Below are positions 8,846 through 18,898 of a DNA stretch of 64,000 bases, piece after piece. The position numbers and the translations under genes are program-made. The notes under the pieces were generated by a model, which saw only the letters and a program-made list of their open reading frames with translations, was not told the origin of the DNA and made no database searches. Origin of the DNA: Nostoc sp. FACHB-110 (GTDB lineage: Bacteria; Cyanobacteriota; Cyanobacteriia; Cyanobacteriales; Nostocaceae); NCBI RefSeq assembly GCF_014697425.1, contig NZ_JACJRU010000043.1, positions 1 through 64,000 of the forward strand, read 5' to 3'. Positions within the stretch are counted from its first letter, which is position 1. Each line of letters starts with the position of its first letter.

Positions 8846-11800
8846 TTAACTAATCGGCAGAATAATTTCAAATGCTGTTTCTTCATCAGGGTGAGAACGC
8901 ACAGTTAAAGTACCTCCATGTTGTTGAATAATTGAATAGCTGACAAATAAACCTAAACCTGTACCGTGACCAATGGGTTTTGTAGTAAAGAAAGGTTCAA
9001 AAATGCGGTCTTGAATACTGGGAGGAATCGTACTATGTGTATTAGATATAACGATTTTTAAATGTTTAGTGTCTATGATTTCTGTAAGAATGCGAATTTC
9101 GGGTGTTATGCCATCTTGAACATTATCCCGAATGGCATCAATAGCATTATTAATAATGTTGAGAAAGACTTGATTCAAGTGGCTAGGATAACAATTAACT
9201 CGCGGTAAGCTACCATAATTTTTTACTACTCGCACCTCTGGTTGATTGTGAGTAGCTTGCAAACGATGTTGTAAAATTAACAATGTACTTTCTATACCAG
9301 TATGTAAATCTACGGCTTTAACTTCTGCTTCATCTAAGCGAGAAAAGTGACGTAAACTTAAAACTATCTGGCTGATGCGATCGCTACCTGCTTCCATAGA
9401 TTTTAAGATTTGAATGACATCTTGACACACAAAATCAAGGTCAATTTCTTTGATTTTGGCTTGAATCGCTGGGCTAGGTTGGGGATATTCTTGCTGATAA
9501 AGAGTTAATAAATTTATCATATCCGTGATATAATTTTTTGTGTAAAATACATTACCTTTAATAAAACTAACAGGATTATTAATTTCGTGGGCTACTCCTG
9601 CTACTAATTGACCTAGTGATGACATTTTTTCTGTATGAATTAATCGTGCTTGTGTATTTTGTAATTCTTTTAAAGCTTGTTCTAAAGCTTGAGCTTTTTG
9701 ATTGAGGGCTTGAGTTTTTTGCTCTACTTCTGCTTCTAAAGTGTAAGAATAACTTTCGATTTGTTGATATAGTCGAGCATTTTCTAAAGAAATAGCAGCT
9801 TGAGTACAGAGAAAGTTAAGAATTAAAATCCGCTCACTTGTAAAAACACCACTCACTGAACTATTTTCTAAATAAAAAATTCCTATTAAATTGCCTTGAT
9901 TAAGAATTGGCAAACATAAAATACTTTGGGGTTGATGCTCAGTTAAATACTCATCAATCAGTGGTAAATCAGTTTTTAAATTCTCACCTGTTACCATTTT
10001 TTGAGTATTTTTGACATACTGAATTAGTTTACTCGGCAACTTAAAATTATCATCTAGTAGTTGATGGCAAAGTTCAGTGCTGCCAGATGTGGCAATAGCT
10101 TGCAGATACCATTTACCATCTGTATGAGGTAAAATTAAAGCACAAAAAGCACCGCCAGAGTTCTGCAGAATAATCTCAGTTAATTGACATAAGAGTTCGT
10201 CAAGATGAATGGTGCTAGAAAGACTTTGAGAGGCTTTAATTACAGCAGCTAAATCAAGAGATGTATTTAGACTATTACTAATAGCTGGTGTTGCTTTTTT
10301 AGATGCCGAAATCGAGATATTCGCTGTAGTCAGATTTGCTAATGTTTCTAGTGGATTCCAGCTTTGGGCAACTGGCTCTAAAATCGGCAGTAATAAATTA
10401 AAATAGTGATTTTCTAGTGCATCAGTTTTAGTTTTAGCACCCCAACGAGCATAGCAATAATAAGCTGACTGCATATAACTGGCAGCTATTTGTTCTTTAC
10501 CCCAATGGAGATAAAATTTTGCAGCTAGTTCATTAGCAAGTGCTTCTTCTTGCAGATAGCCATTTTTTTGAGCTTGAGCGATCGCCATGTCGTATAATTC
10601 AATGGCAGTGCTAAAGTCGTGTTGCAAGCGAGCCATTTCTGACTTTACTAACAAAAATCGATGCAAAAAGTTTTCTGGGCAATGCTCTGCCCAACTTTTC
10701 AGCTTCTGCTGATTACTCTGCAATTTTTGCAGATATTCAGTTTTTAATGAGGCATCAGCTTGAGAATATAAAGCAATCAAAGACAGTGAATAATAGAAAT
10801 TATGGGCTGAAATAAAAAACTTACCTGTACTAGCCGCTAAATATGGTTCTGTGGCTGAGGCATGAAATAAAGAACTTTCATAGTCACCAAAAAAATAAGC
10901 TAATATCACCTGGGCTGTATGAGCATAGTTGATAGTATTAAAGTTGTTAGTTTGATATAGTTGCGGCAACTTAACAGCAATATCGAAATACTCACCTTGC
11001 AGAACAGCAGGATTTTCTACAGGTTGAGTCAAATTATGTACTACCTGCATCCAAATATGTAGTTGATAAATTACCTGTTCTTGTTTTAACCGCATCACTG
11101 GTTGAAAATATTTCTCAAATTCTGACTGAATATCATTGAGATTTTGTCCTGAGAGAATGGCACAAAAGTAGGCATTAATAAAGCAGTAAGCGCAACTTTC
11201 GGCATCACCATTTTGAGCAAGACTTTGATAACCAGAAATCAGAGGTTTGAGAGCATCGCGCACAGGTTTGTAAAAATGGTGCGACAAACCGTAAACAATG
11301 TTATATGTCACGGCGCGATATTTCAAATCAGGCTGCTGCTGTTCGAGGGCAATTGCTAAGTCTCCAAACTGTTTGCCCTGCTGAATATCCCCCATCACCG
11401 CATTAATTAATACACTAAAAATTCCAAAAACAAAGGGAGTTAAGGTTGAGCGTCCGTATTTGAGTGTTAAATCAACTAATCGGCACACCAATAAGCCCAA
11501 CATTTCTGGCACGGCAAAATAAGCAGGAAAGCAAGAACACTGTAGAATTTTCATTGCTGCTAGTTGCTCGGCATTCTCCATCGGCGGGAGTAGAGCGAGA
11601 TTTGCAAAACCTACTTGCCCAATTAATGTGGTAGTTTTTGCCAGTGCGTCAAGAAAATCTTGAGTATTGGGATTAGCCGGAAATGTTTCCCCCAGATGCT
11701 TTAAGGTTTGTACGGCCAAAGAGACTGCTTCATGAAACTGAGATTGCTGATGATAATAGGAAATCAGCAGCTCGTAAATCTTCACTCGATCTAAAATCGG

Positions 11801-14284
11801 CGTGATAACCGTCAACATGTAGTCGCACAAAGTTTTCATGGTGGCAAAATCAGTTTTTAAAGCAGCTGACTCCGCCGCACCTACGTATAAATCCAGAGCT
11901 AGGGAGTATTGCCTATCCCAACACTCCCCACTCAAAAGTTGAATTCCCTGTTGAAAATAAGTATAGGCAGATTCATAAGCTGTTGCTTGTTTGGCTCGCT
12001 TACCTGCGATTAAATTTAATTCGGCCAGTTGTGTGCGCTGGCAAGACTGGGTAATTAGTTCTGTACTGTGATTTAGTTGATTGACAATAGCAAAAATTTT
12101 CTCTTCTAGCTCTGTTGGGGAAGTATGATTCAGCAGCAATGAACCTATGATGTGATGAGTATGTCGCTTGAGACTTTCGGGAATTAATGAGTAGGCTGCT
12201 TGCTGGACGCGATCGTGCAGAAACCGATAGGTAATATTTTCAATATTGTGATGAGTTATGTGTGATTGTTCATGTTGCAGGTAAAATTTGTACATCTGAT
12301 CTTGAGTCAAAATCAGTCCTGATTCTAAAGCCGCCCACAAAGCTGTCGCTACCTGTGCTGGTGGTTGTTCGCAAACAACAGCCAAAGTCTCTAAATCAAA
12401 TTGATTACCGATACAAGCTGCTAACTTGAGGACATCTTGGGTTTGGTTGGGGAATTTCTGCAACTGTTGAGCAATAAAGGCGACAACATCATCGTGAAGA
12501 GATTGAGTTTTGATTTGGGCCAGATCAAATTCCCAATACCCTTGCTCTCTAAACGTAAGTTGTCCATCTTCGTGTAATGCTTTGAGAAACTGCGTGAGAA
12601 AAAAGGGATTACCTTGAGTTTGATGCTGAATGAATTCTGTTAAAGACTTTGTTAGCTGAGGACTACAATGTAATGTGTCTGCTATCAACTGATTACTATC
12701 ATCAAAACCCAGAGGAGTCAGAGTAATTGTGTGGATGCTGTGTGTGGTTATTTTCAATTCTTCTAGCATCAACATTAATGGGTGTGTTGAAGAAACTTCG
12801 TTATCTCGATAGGCTCCTAACAACAGCAGATAATTTTTATCTTGGATGAGTAGTTTGATCAACTGTAAAGAAGCTAAATCTGCCCACTGTAAATCATCCA
12901 AAAATATGACTAGTGGATGTTCGACTGTGGTAAATACGGTAATAAACTTGTGAAACAACAAATTAAAGCGATTTTGCGCCGCAATTAATGACAGTTCTGG
13001 TGCGGGTGGCTGTTTGCCAATGATTTTTTCTAACTCTGGAATTACCTCAATTAAAAGCTGGCCATTGTCCTCTACTACTTCGAGAATTTGACTACGCCAG
13101 TGTGCTAGTTTTTTGTCTGTCTCGGACAGTAATTGCCGCATCAAATCACGCAAAGCTTGTACAAATGCACTGAAGGGAATACTACGATTAAACTGATCAA
13201 ACTTACCTTTGATGAAGTAACCCTGTTGACGGGTAATTGGTTTATGAACTTCATTGACAACTGCGGTTTTACCAATGCCAGCGAATCCTGCTACCAACAT
13301 CATTTCTGATGTTCCTTTAGCAACACGTTCAAAGGCTTGTAAAAGTGTCGTAACTTCCAATTCTCGTCCATAGAGTTTTTCAGGAATCATAAAGCGATCG
13401 CAGATATCCTGTTGAGCGATCGCAAAATATTCTACCTTACCAATTGTTTGCAATTGTACTAGACATTTTTCTAAATCTATTTTTAAACCCAAAGCACTTT
13501 GATATCTATTTTCAGCATTTTTCGCCATCAACTTCATTACAATATCTGCCACTACTTGCGGAATTTCACAGATATTTTTTAACTCTGGGGGCATTTTGGC
13601 AATATGACAATAAACTAACTCCATTGGGTCATGACTATTAAAAGGCAATTCTCCCGTTAATACTTCATAAAAAGTTACTCCCAAAGAGTAAAAATCGCTC
13701 CGGTAGTCAATTCCACGATTCATCCTGCCAGTTTGTTCTGGTGAGATATAAGCTAGAGTTCCTTCTAAAATATGAGGATTTTTAATTTCCGTTGTTTCTT
13801 TCGGCAGTAATGAAGCAATACTAAAGTCGATTATTTTAACTTGCTTTGTTTGGGGATGAATCAGAATATTGGCTGGCTTAATGTCTTTATGAATTAAACA
13901 GTTTTGGTGTAATTCATGGAGAATATCAGTTAATTGAATAGCAATGATTAAAAATTCTTCAAGAGTTAAAGTGTGAGTTTGAATATATTCACGTAAAGAG
14001 ATACCACCAATATCTTCCATCACTAAAATATAACCATTGCCATAGGTTTCTAAAGATAAGGGATGAATAATTCCGGCAATATTCAGATTGTGAGTAATCG
14101 TATATTGATGGCGAAATTGCAGTAATTCATTAAAGCTAGGATATTCGACACTCAAAATTTTGATGACCACATTAAGTTGATCTCGCTCTCGCATCACTCG
14201 ATATACTGAGATTCGGGAACCCTTATACAGTTGAGCCAGAGTTTGATATCCAGGAATAATAAGTGGGTGAATTTGAGTAGTCAT
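8846..14284 (-). CDS. Giant hybrid Ser/Thr kinase - ATPase - GAF - histidine kinase
   Basis: 1812 residues. The N-terminal protein kinase domain (about 10-270) has HKDIKPANIL near 135 and IDFSIAS where most kinases have DFG. A large AAA/NACHT-like ATPase follows, with Walker A GFAGIGKT near 331, then a long helical TPR-like region (about 700-1350). A GAF domain spans about 1370-1510, a coiled coil links it to a dimerisation/phosphoacceptor segment with VAGVAHEINNP near 1558, and the HATPase domain has GTGLGLFVS near 1778. This is the multi-sensor dual-kinase architecture common in filamentous cyanobacteria, where members affect heterocyst or stress signalling; the specific input here is unknown. 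It lacks a response regulator next to it. The last 250 residues closely resemble the FIST-linked kinase at 59.5 kb. Confidence 0.93.
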   Translation of the reverse strand: MTTQIHPLIIPGYQTLAQLYKGSRISVYRVMRERDQLNVVIKILSVEYPSFNELLQFRHQYTITHNLNIAGIIHPLSLETYGNGYILVMEDIGGISLREYIQTHTLTLEEFLIIAIQLTDILHELHQNCLIHKDIKPANILIHPQTKQVKIIDFSIASLLPKETTEIKNPHILEGTLAYISPEQTGRMNRGIDYRSDFYSLGVTFYEVLTGELPFNSHDPMELVYCHIAKMPPELKNICEIPQVVADIVMKLMAKNAENRYQSALGLKIDLEKCLVQLQTIGKVEYFAIAQQDICDRFMIPEKLYGRELEVTTLLQAFERVAKGTSEMMLVAGFAGIGKTAVVNEVHKPITRQQGYFIKGKFDQFNRSIPFSAFVQALRDLMRQLLSETDKKLAHWRSQILEVVEDNGQLLIEVIPELEKIIGKQPPAPELSLIAAQNRFNLLFHKFITVFTTVEHPLVIFLDDLQWADLASLQLIKLLIQDKNYLLLLGAYRDNEVSSTHPLMLMLEELKITTHSIHTITLTPLGFDDSNQLIADTLHCSPQLTKSLTEFIQHQTQGNPFFLTQFLKALHEDGQLTFREQGYWEFDLAQIKTQSLHDDVVAFIAQQLQKFPNQTQDVLKLAACIGNQFDLETLAVVCEQPPAQVATALWAALESGLILTQDQMYKFYLQHEQSHITHHNIENITYRFLHDRVQQAAYSLIPESLKRHTHHIIGSLLLNHTSPTELEEKIFAIVNQLNHSTELITQSCQRTQLAELNLIAGKRAKQATAYESAYTYFQQGIQLLSGECWDRQYSLALDLYVGAAESAALKTDFATMKTLCDYMLTVITPILDRVKIYELLISYYHQQSQFHEAVSLAVQTLKHLGETFPANPNTQDFLDALAKTTTLIGQVGFANLALLPPMENAEQLAAMKILQCSCFPAYFAVPEMLGLLVCRLVDLTLKYGRSTLTPFVFGIFSVLINAVMGDIQQGKQFGDLAIALEQQQPDLKYRAVTYNIVYGLSHHFYKPVRDALKPLISGYQSLAQNGDAESCAYCFINAYFCAILSGQNLNDIQSEFEKYFQPVMRLKQEQVIYQLHIWMQVVHNLTQPVENPAVLQGEYFDIAVKLPQLYQTNNFNTINYAHTAQVILAYFFGDYESSLFHASATEPYLAASTGKFFISAHNFYYSLSLIALYSQADASLKTEYLQKLQSNQQKLKSWAEHCPENFLHRFLLVKSEMARLQHDFSTAIELYDMAIAQAQKNGYLQEEALANELAAKFYLHWGKEQIAASYMQSAYYCYARWGAKTKTDALENHYFNLLLPILEPVAQSWNPLETLANLTTANISISASKKATPAISNSLNTSLDLAAVIKASQSLSSTIHLDELLCQLTEIILQNSGGAFCALILPHTDGKWYLQAIATSGSTELCHQLLDDNFKLPSKLIQYVKNTQKMVTGENLKTDLPLIDEYLTEHQPQSILCLPILNQGNLIGIFYLENSSVSGVFTSERILILNFLCTQAAISLENARLYQQIESYSYTLEAEVEQKTQALNQKAQALEQALKELQNTQARLIHTEKMSSLGQLVAGVAHEINNPVSFIKGNVFYTKNYITDMINLLTLYQQEYPQPSPAIQAKIKEIDLDFVCQDVIQILKSMEAGSDRISQIVLSLRHFSRLDEAEVKAVDLHTGIESTLLILQHRLQATHNQPEVRVVKNYGSLPRVNCYPSHLNQVFLNIINNAIDAIRDNVQDGITPEIRILTEIIDTKHLKIVISNTHSTIPPSIQDRIFEPFFTTKPIGHGTGLGLFVSYSIIQQHGGTLTVRSHPDEETAFEIILPIS

Positions 14285-14401
14285 TTCTACGTATACCTAG
14301 CTGTAATTTGTTGTTGACTTTTGTATATAAAAATTGAGAAAGCACACTTATACTTTGTTATTATTCCCATTCATCAAAGATTTATGACTCATATTTGAGT
14401 T

Positions 14402-14494
14402 TTGAAAAAAATCATTACATTTATATCTAGCTTTGTTAACTTTAACCTGCTTCTACTGACACCAGTCTTTGCAGTAGATAATCCAGATATATAG
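14402..14494 (+). pseudogene. Orphan signal-peptide ORF, remnant of a secreted protein
   Basis: A TTG-initiated 30-codon frame reads LKKIITFISS followed by a hydrophobic stretch and ends TPVFAVDNPDI then TAG. It has the n, h and c regions and an AXA-like FAV cleavage site of a Sec signal peptide, but stops just after it. There is no clear ribosome-binding site. Most likely it is the 5' remnant of a deleted exported-protein gene; a tiny secreted peptide is the alternative. Confidence 0.35.
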
Positions 14495-14864
14495 ATGTGC
14501 TTATCAATTTCCACATGAATTATCAGCAAGAATATTTGCTATACTCTTACTCCACTTCTATAACTGTATATACCCACTGCCAATCACCTAACAATTTGCA
14601 GATATTTTGCATTTATAATCCCAATATTTTTAATACTGGTGATTGTTTAGCAATCAGATTGACTTTATGCTCTTAAATTAAATTTAATCTGCTCAAGACA
14701 GTTGAGATCAGCTTTTTTCCTTGGCTGTTCCCTGTTTTCGACCTATGCAAGTAGGTTAAGGCATTAAATCTTCTCCAGTAATGATTGAGACAGATGGATT
14801 GGTAGAACCCAGACTTAGACAGCAATTCCCAATCAAAAATCTAAAATTTAAAATCCAAAATGTA
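14495..14864. other. Gene-free gap downstream of the secreted protease
   Basis: About 370 AT-rich bases after the stop of the orphan signal-peptide frame. No further coding frame, tRNA or clear terminator hairpin was recognised. Confidence 0.5.
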
Positions 14865-16007
14865 TTACCAGCCTGGTGGAATCTCTGCATCAGGCGGAGT
14901 TGGGTCGAGAAAAACACTTTTCGCCAAATCTAAGCATTCTGAGCGATTGTGTTTGTAGTAATCATCCTGCCCAAAATCCAATACTAAATTCGGTACATTC
15001 CAAGGCAAAGAACCTTGATACATCAAATCAGAAGAACTATCTAAAGTATGTCCCCCTAAGTGTTCATTCGGAGAACAAGCTAGTAAGCTATCTGAGGGTG
15101 TAAACTTCTTCCCGACAAACCCTAGGGTGTGCATAATCTCATGAATCATGACAAATTCCCAATATTTTGGTGTATCTACGCTTGTACCTAAGACATTCTT
15201 GTTGCAAGCAGAAGACTTTGGCGGAGTGCCATTCAAATACACCGCAGCTACTTGACCTACCAACTCTGGAGGCCACGCACCTCCGCCGCAAGAATGAGTA
15301 CTACCGCCACCATAATAGACAGCGTAGATTTTCTGAGGATTGTTGATGTAGCCTCTATCTTTTAATAGCTGTTGGATGTAGTCGCGTACAAATGCCCCCT
15401 TTTTTTTGATTTGGGCATCAGTCTCGCTTAAACGTACAAATGTAATATCCAAAGCACCTTCATAAGTATCAAGTCGCAAGCGTTCTTTGCCTGTCTGCCC
15501 AACAAACCACTGCTGAAAAGCTGCCACAGAAGTTGCAATTTGACCATTAATATCTAGTTTTTGATCAATACCATCTGATGGCAAAACATACATAGCTTGA
15601 ATTTGATAGCCAAAGACATCAGGACTGCGATCTACCGTAGCTCGTGGATAACGATAGGTCAAATTCTGGATATTGATGGTTGTTGCAGTCTGCGGAGGCA
15701 TCACTTGTTTTAGCAACCATTGGTTTTGACTATCGCGGACGACCCAGTGATAAGTATTGTAAGATTTTTGGATGTAGACTTGTCTGGGTTTAATCGTACG
15801 GTATTTTACCTCTTGGCATTGTTCATCTAACCAATAAATATCTATAGAACGGTTGCTTTTATTGAAAAAAGTAATCGGGTTGATGATTGTGCCGTTTGTA
15901 GAACAGGCTGTGGTTTGTGCATAGATTGGTTGGGAAGAAATTATATAAGTACTAAGTGCTAAACCTAAACCAAGAATAGCAATGCTTAGTGTCTTCAAGA
16001 TTTTCAT
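14865..16007 (-). CDS. Secreted zinc metalloprotease-like protein with VHL-like beta domain
   Basis: 380 residues with an N-terminal signal peptide (MKILKTLSIA... cleavage near YAQ at 31). Residues about 44-104 read FFNKSNRSIDIYWLD ... YHWVVRDSQN, matching the beta domain of the von Hippel-Lindau protein family (F-N-x-S, a WL strand, a conserved W-V/F-x-D strand). The C-terminal half carries HEIMHTLGF at about 289-297, an HExxH zinc motif followed by G. A metzincin would have a third His at +10, but there it is Gly; a later EHLGGHTLD and a Met-turn-like DLMYQ (about 313-328) may supply the ligand. Eight Cys residues could form disulfides in the periplasm. No partner gene is adjacent. The protease call is motif-based and activity is inferred. 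Confidence 0.78.
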   Translation of the reverse strand: MKILKTLSIAILGLGLALSTYIISSQPIYAQTTACSTNGTIINPITFFNKSNRSIDIYWLDEQCQEVKYRTIKPRQVYIQKSYNTYHWVVRDSQNQWLLKQVMPPQTATTINIQNLTYRYPRATVDRSPDVFGYQIQAMYVLPSDGIDQKLDINGQIATSVAAFQQWFVGQTGKERLRLDTYEGALDITFVRLSETDAQIKKKGAFVRDYIQQLLKDRGYINNPQKIYAVYYGGGSTHSCGGGAWPPELVGQVAAVYLNGTPPKSSACNKNVLGTSVDTPKYWEFVMIHEIMHTLGFVGKKFTPSDSLLACSPNEHLGGHTLDSSSDLMYQGSLPWNVPNLVLDFGQDDYYKHNRSECLDLAKSVFLDPTPPDAEIPPGW

Positions 16008-16247
16008 GGTGAATTTACAGCTAGTTTTAAGTAAGTGAAGTACACAATTTACTTCTTAGCTCGACTGTATCCATTTTTGCAATATGGTATTAAGGTGACT
16101 GTACTTTTATCAGTTTCCTCTATTATCCTGTTCTGTATCAAAATTATAAAAAAGCCGATCAATCACCCAGAAGACTTTGTACAAGAAAGTCTAGTGGGGA
16201 TGACGGCTCCTTGAAGATTTAATCAAAATATCAGCAAGCTGTAAGTT

Positions 16248-17843
16248 TTAAACTTGTTCTGGCTCCACAAATTCTGGCAGTTCATTAGGCGCGCCGCAAG
16301 CAGATATATTACCAGCAAAATTTATATCAGCCATTAATTCTGGATGTTCTTGCTTGCGTTGACTAATTTGTTCGCGGGTGAGAATCTTGCTTTCATCAAA
16401 GCCTAGTTCAATTTCGGTATGTAAGCCTTTGTATTTAACTCGTTTGAGGTTGTAGAAACTCTGATTAAGAGTGGTTTTGACAAACGCTTTCAAGCAACCT
16501 AAAAGATACTTGCGCTTAAATGGATCTTTTTCAAACCAGTATTCAAAAGATTTGCGGAGGTAAAATCGCGCATAGTTGCGTAACACACCTTTGAGAACAT
16601 CTTCTCGTTCCATTGCATCCGGCTTCATGATTGGCGTGACAAAGTTATACTGAGAATAATCTCGAACTTCGACGCGATCGCCTAACTCTTCAAACAACTC
16701 GGAAAATGGCCAAGGTGTGAACATATTCCAGTTCACCATGTCTGCTTTCCAATCCAAAGCCATCTGATAAGTTTGCTCAATTGTTTCTGGGGTTTCGTTT
16801 TCTAATCCCATAATAAATTGCGCTTCCGCAAGCATACCATTTTGCTTGAGCAATTGAATCGCCCGTTTGTTTTGTTCGATGGTCGTTTCTTTGCGGAACA
16901 AATTTAACTTTAGCTGGGCGGCGGCTTCTGTACCTAGGGAAACATGAATTAGTCCTGCTTTGCGGTATAGCGGTAAGTCATATTCATCGCGCAAGATATC
17001 TGTCACCCTGGTATTAATTCCCCAATAAACCCCCAAATTCCGTTCTATCAACTCGTTACATAAGGCAATAAATTTGGGTTTGTTGATGGTTGGTTCTTCA
17101 TCAGCCAAAATAAAAAAGCCAACTTTGTGTTTTTTAACTAAAATTTCAATTTGATCAACAAATTTCTTAGGAGTACCAGAACGATACTTGCGCCAGAATT
17201 TCCACTGAGAACAAAAGCGACAAGTAAAAGGACATCCTCTAGCATAGTTAGGAACCGCTACTCGCACGTTGAGTGGCGTATAAATATATTTACTCCAATC
17301 TAGCAGGCTCCAATCTGGGCTGAGGGTGTCTAAATCAGCAATGGGGGGATGGGCTGGTGTAGCGATGACTTGCCCATCTTCTACAAAAGCAATACCTAAG
17401 ATATTGCGGCGATCGCTTTCTACTGTACCATGAGCGATCGCACTCACTAAATTAACTGTAATCTCCTCGCCTTCACCCCGAATAATATAATCTACCCAAG
17501 GGGCTTCATGGAGAACTTCATTGTACATATAGGTAGGATGAACCCCACCCATAATTGTTTTCGCGTCGGGACAAACTTCTTTAACTATCTTGAGCGTTGT
17601 TTGCGATTGATAAATCATCGGCGTAATTGCCGTTGCTAATACTATATCCGGCTGATGCTTGGCGATCATCTTCGCTAAAGCATCATCCGCAATATGATCT
17701 GTCATCGCATCAATAAAGCAAATGTCCGTAAAGCCAGACGCTTTTAACGCCCCACCAACATAAGGAACCCAACTTGGTGGCCAATTTCCGGCAATTTCAG
17801 CACCACCTGAATGGTAATTGGGTTGAATCATCATAATCCGCAT
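16248..17843 (-). CDS. B12-binding radical-SAM enzyme, BchE-like
   Basis: 531 residues. Residues 1-150 form a Rossmann-like cobalamin-binding domain (VLATAITPM near 68, IMGGVHPTYM near 97, RGEGEE near 122). The radical-SAM core has the iron-sulfur motif CPFTCRFC with Cys at about 204, 208 and 211. The overall length and the layout resemble the BchE/oxidative cyclase family that forms the fifth ring of Mg-protoporphyrin IX monomethyl ester anaerobically. Many cyanobacteria carry such paralogues besides the oxygen-dependent AcsF, and their substrate is often unproven, so I give no gene symbol. It is isolated from other tetrapyrrole genes. Confidence 0.82.
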   Translation of the reverse strand: MRIMMIQPNYHSGGAEIAGNWPPSWVPYVGGALKASGFTDICFIDAMTDHIADDALAKMIAKHQPDIVLATAITPMIYQSQTTLKIVKEVCPDAKTIMGGVHPTYMYNEVLHEAPWVDYIIRGEGEEITVNLVSAIAHGTVESDRRNILGIAFVEDGQVIATPAHPPIADLDTLSPDWSLLDWSKYIYTPLNVRVAVPNYARGCPFTCRFCSQWKFWRKYRSGTPKKFVDQIEILVKKHKVGFFILADEEPTINKPKFIALCNELIERNLGVYWGINTRVTDILRDEYDLPLYRKAGLIHVSLGTEAAAQLKLNLFRKETTIEQNKRAIQLLKQNGMLAEAQFIMGLENETPETIEQTYQMALDWKADMVNWNMFTPWPFSELFEELGDRVEVRDYSQYNFVTPIMKPDAMEREDVLKGVLRNYARFYLRKSFEYWFEKDPFKRKYLLGCLKAFVKTTLNQSFYNLKRVKYKGLHTEIELGFDESKILTREQISQRKQEHPELMADINFAGNISACGAPNELPEFVEPEQV

Positions 17844-17965
17844 ACACTACCTCCTAATTCTTGCCAGAGGAATCAACAACTCAAAATCTCTACTTTGTTG
17901 CTAGTAAATGCAAAATTCTCAAAAAATTTGTGGATAATTTTTTGCCAATATTAAGATGAAATATA

Positions 17966-18058
17966 TACAGCATTTTTGACATGGATGAGGTACATTTTCT
18001 AGCCCCTAGTCTCTCTCCCCCTTGAAATATGTACTGCACCAAACTGAGAAACGCTGTA
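17966..18058. mobile_element. MITE-like palindromic element, TA-flanked
   Basis: The element starts TACAGCATTTTTG and ends CTGAGAAACGCTGTA, imperfect terminal inverted repeats (TACAGC/GCTGTA) about 93 bp apart, with a further matching inner GGTACA/TGTACTGC pair. The TA at both ends fits a Tc1/mariner-IS630 style TA duplication. It carries no ORF. Confidence 0.5.
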
Positions 18059-18511
18059 TGTAAAAACCCTGATTCAATGTGAATAAAGATTAGCTATCTC
18101 TATTTTTTATTTCCTAAAATTATTTACTTTTAATAACTATATAGCTATTGAGTTTGAAAATAAAGCTGATTTTTCAAAACTTAATATTAAGTAATAGAAA
18201 TAAGTACACTATGTATCTAAGTGTAACTAAGTTTTTATTAAAAATTTATTGTGGTAAGAATTCAGCACACAGAAGTCAGAATTCAGAATTTAAGAGTAAT
18301 TTAGGATAATGAGGCTATTGTTGCCCTGAAGAATGTGATTAAATTTTCTCCCATTCTGGCTGCTGGATTCTGCGTAAGTCCTATTAATAGCCAAGGTTTA
18401 AGGTATTACTCATATACTTAAGTAGCAAATATACAGCATTTGCTACTTAATAACCATAAAAGCGATAACTTCAGTAAATACTCGCAAAAAGATTTTTCTT
18501 TAACAATAAAA
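18059..18511. repeat. AT-rich gap with an inverted repeat of the CAGAAGTCAGAAT family
   Basis: The 453-base gap contains a degenerate palindrome. CAGAAGTCAGAATTCAGAAT at 18270-18289 is mirrored by ATTCTGGCTGCTGGATTCTG at 18353-18372. A similar element lies at 58069-58177. The rest is AT-rich without recognisable genes. Confidence 0.5.
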
Positions 18512-18898
18512 TTACGAGTTAATCTCTTTACTTAAATAATTCATTGCTGCTTGTGCATCAGCAATAGTCAGATCAGGCTGATAATCTTGAGCCAATAGAT
18601 TTTGATAGCCTGGATGTTCTGCTATTTGAGCAATCAACGCTTGGGCATGATTAAGCAGTTGAGCTAATGTAGGTGTTTTTTCTAGTGATTTTTGTAAATC
18701 TTCACCCCGAAAGTGTTTCAAAAAACGGGAGCTTGGATGAGGTAAAACTGAATATCTCCAGCCTGCGCCAACTGTATCGCCCAATAACGAGCCGTGTGGT
18801 AAATATTCCAGCCCAATTACTAAACCTTGATTAGTTATTTGACCTAAAGCAAACTTTGGATATGGCCATTCAGTTAAAATATTAATTTGTGATTTCAT
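18512..18898 (-). CDS. Conserved-looking hypothetical protein, 128 aa
   Basis: I do not recognise this gene. The 128-residue product starts MKSQINILTEWPYPKFALG, has a Gly-rich central stretch (SLLGDTVGAGWRYSVLPHP) and a helical C-terminal half (LAQLLNHAQALIAQIAEH). It has no signal peptide or membrane segment. Codon use is normal for the window and the frame is clean, which supports a real small protein. It stands alone, with no gene on the same strand within 600 bp. Confidence 0.6.
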   Translation of the reverse strand: MKSQINILTEWPYPKFALGQITNQGLVIGLEYLPHGSLLGDTVGAGWRYSVLPHPSSRFLKHFRGEDLQKSLEKTPTLAQLLNHAQALIAQIAEHPGYQNLLAQDYQPDLTIADAQAAMNYLSKEINS

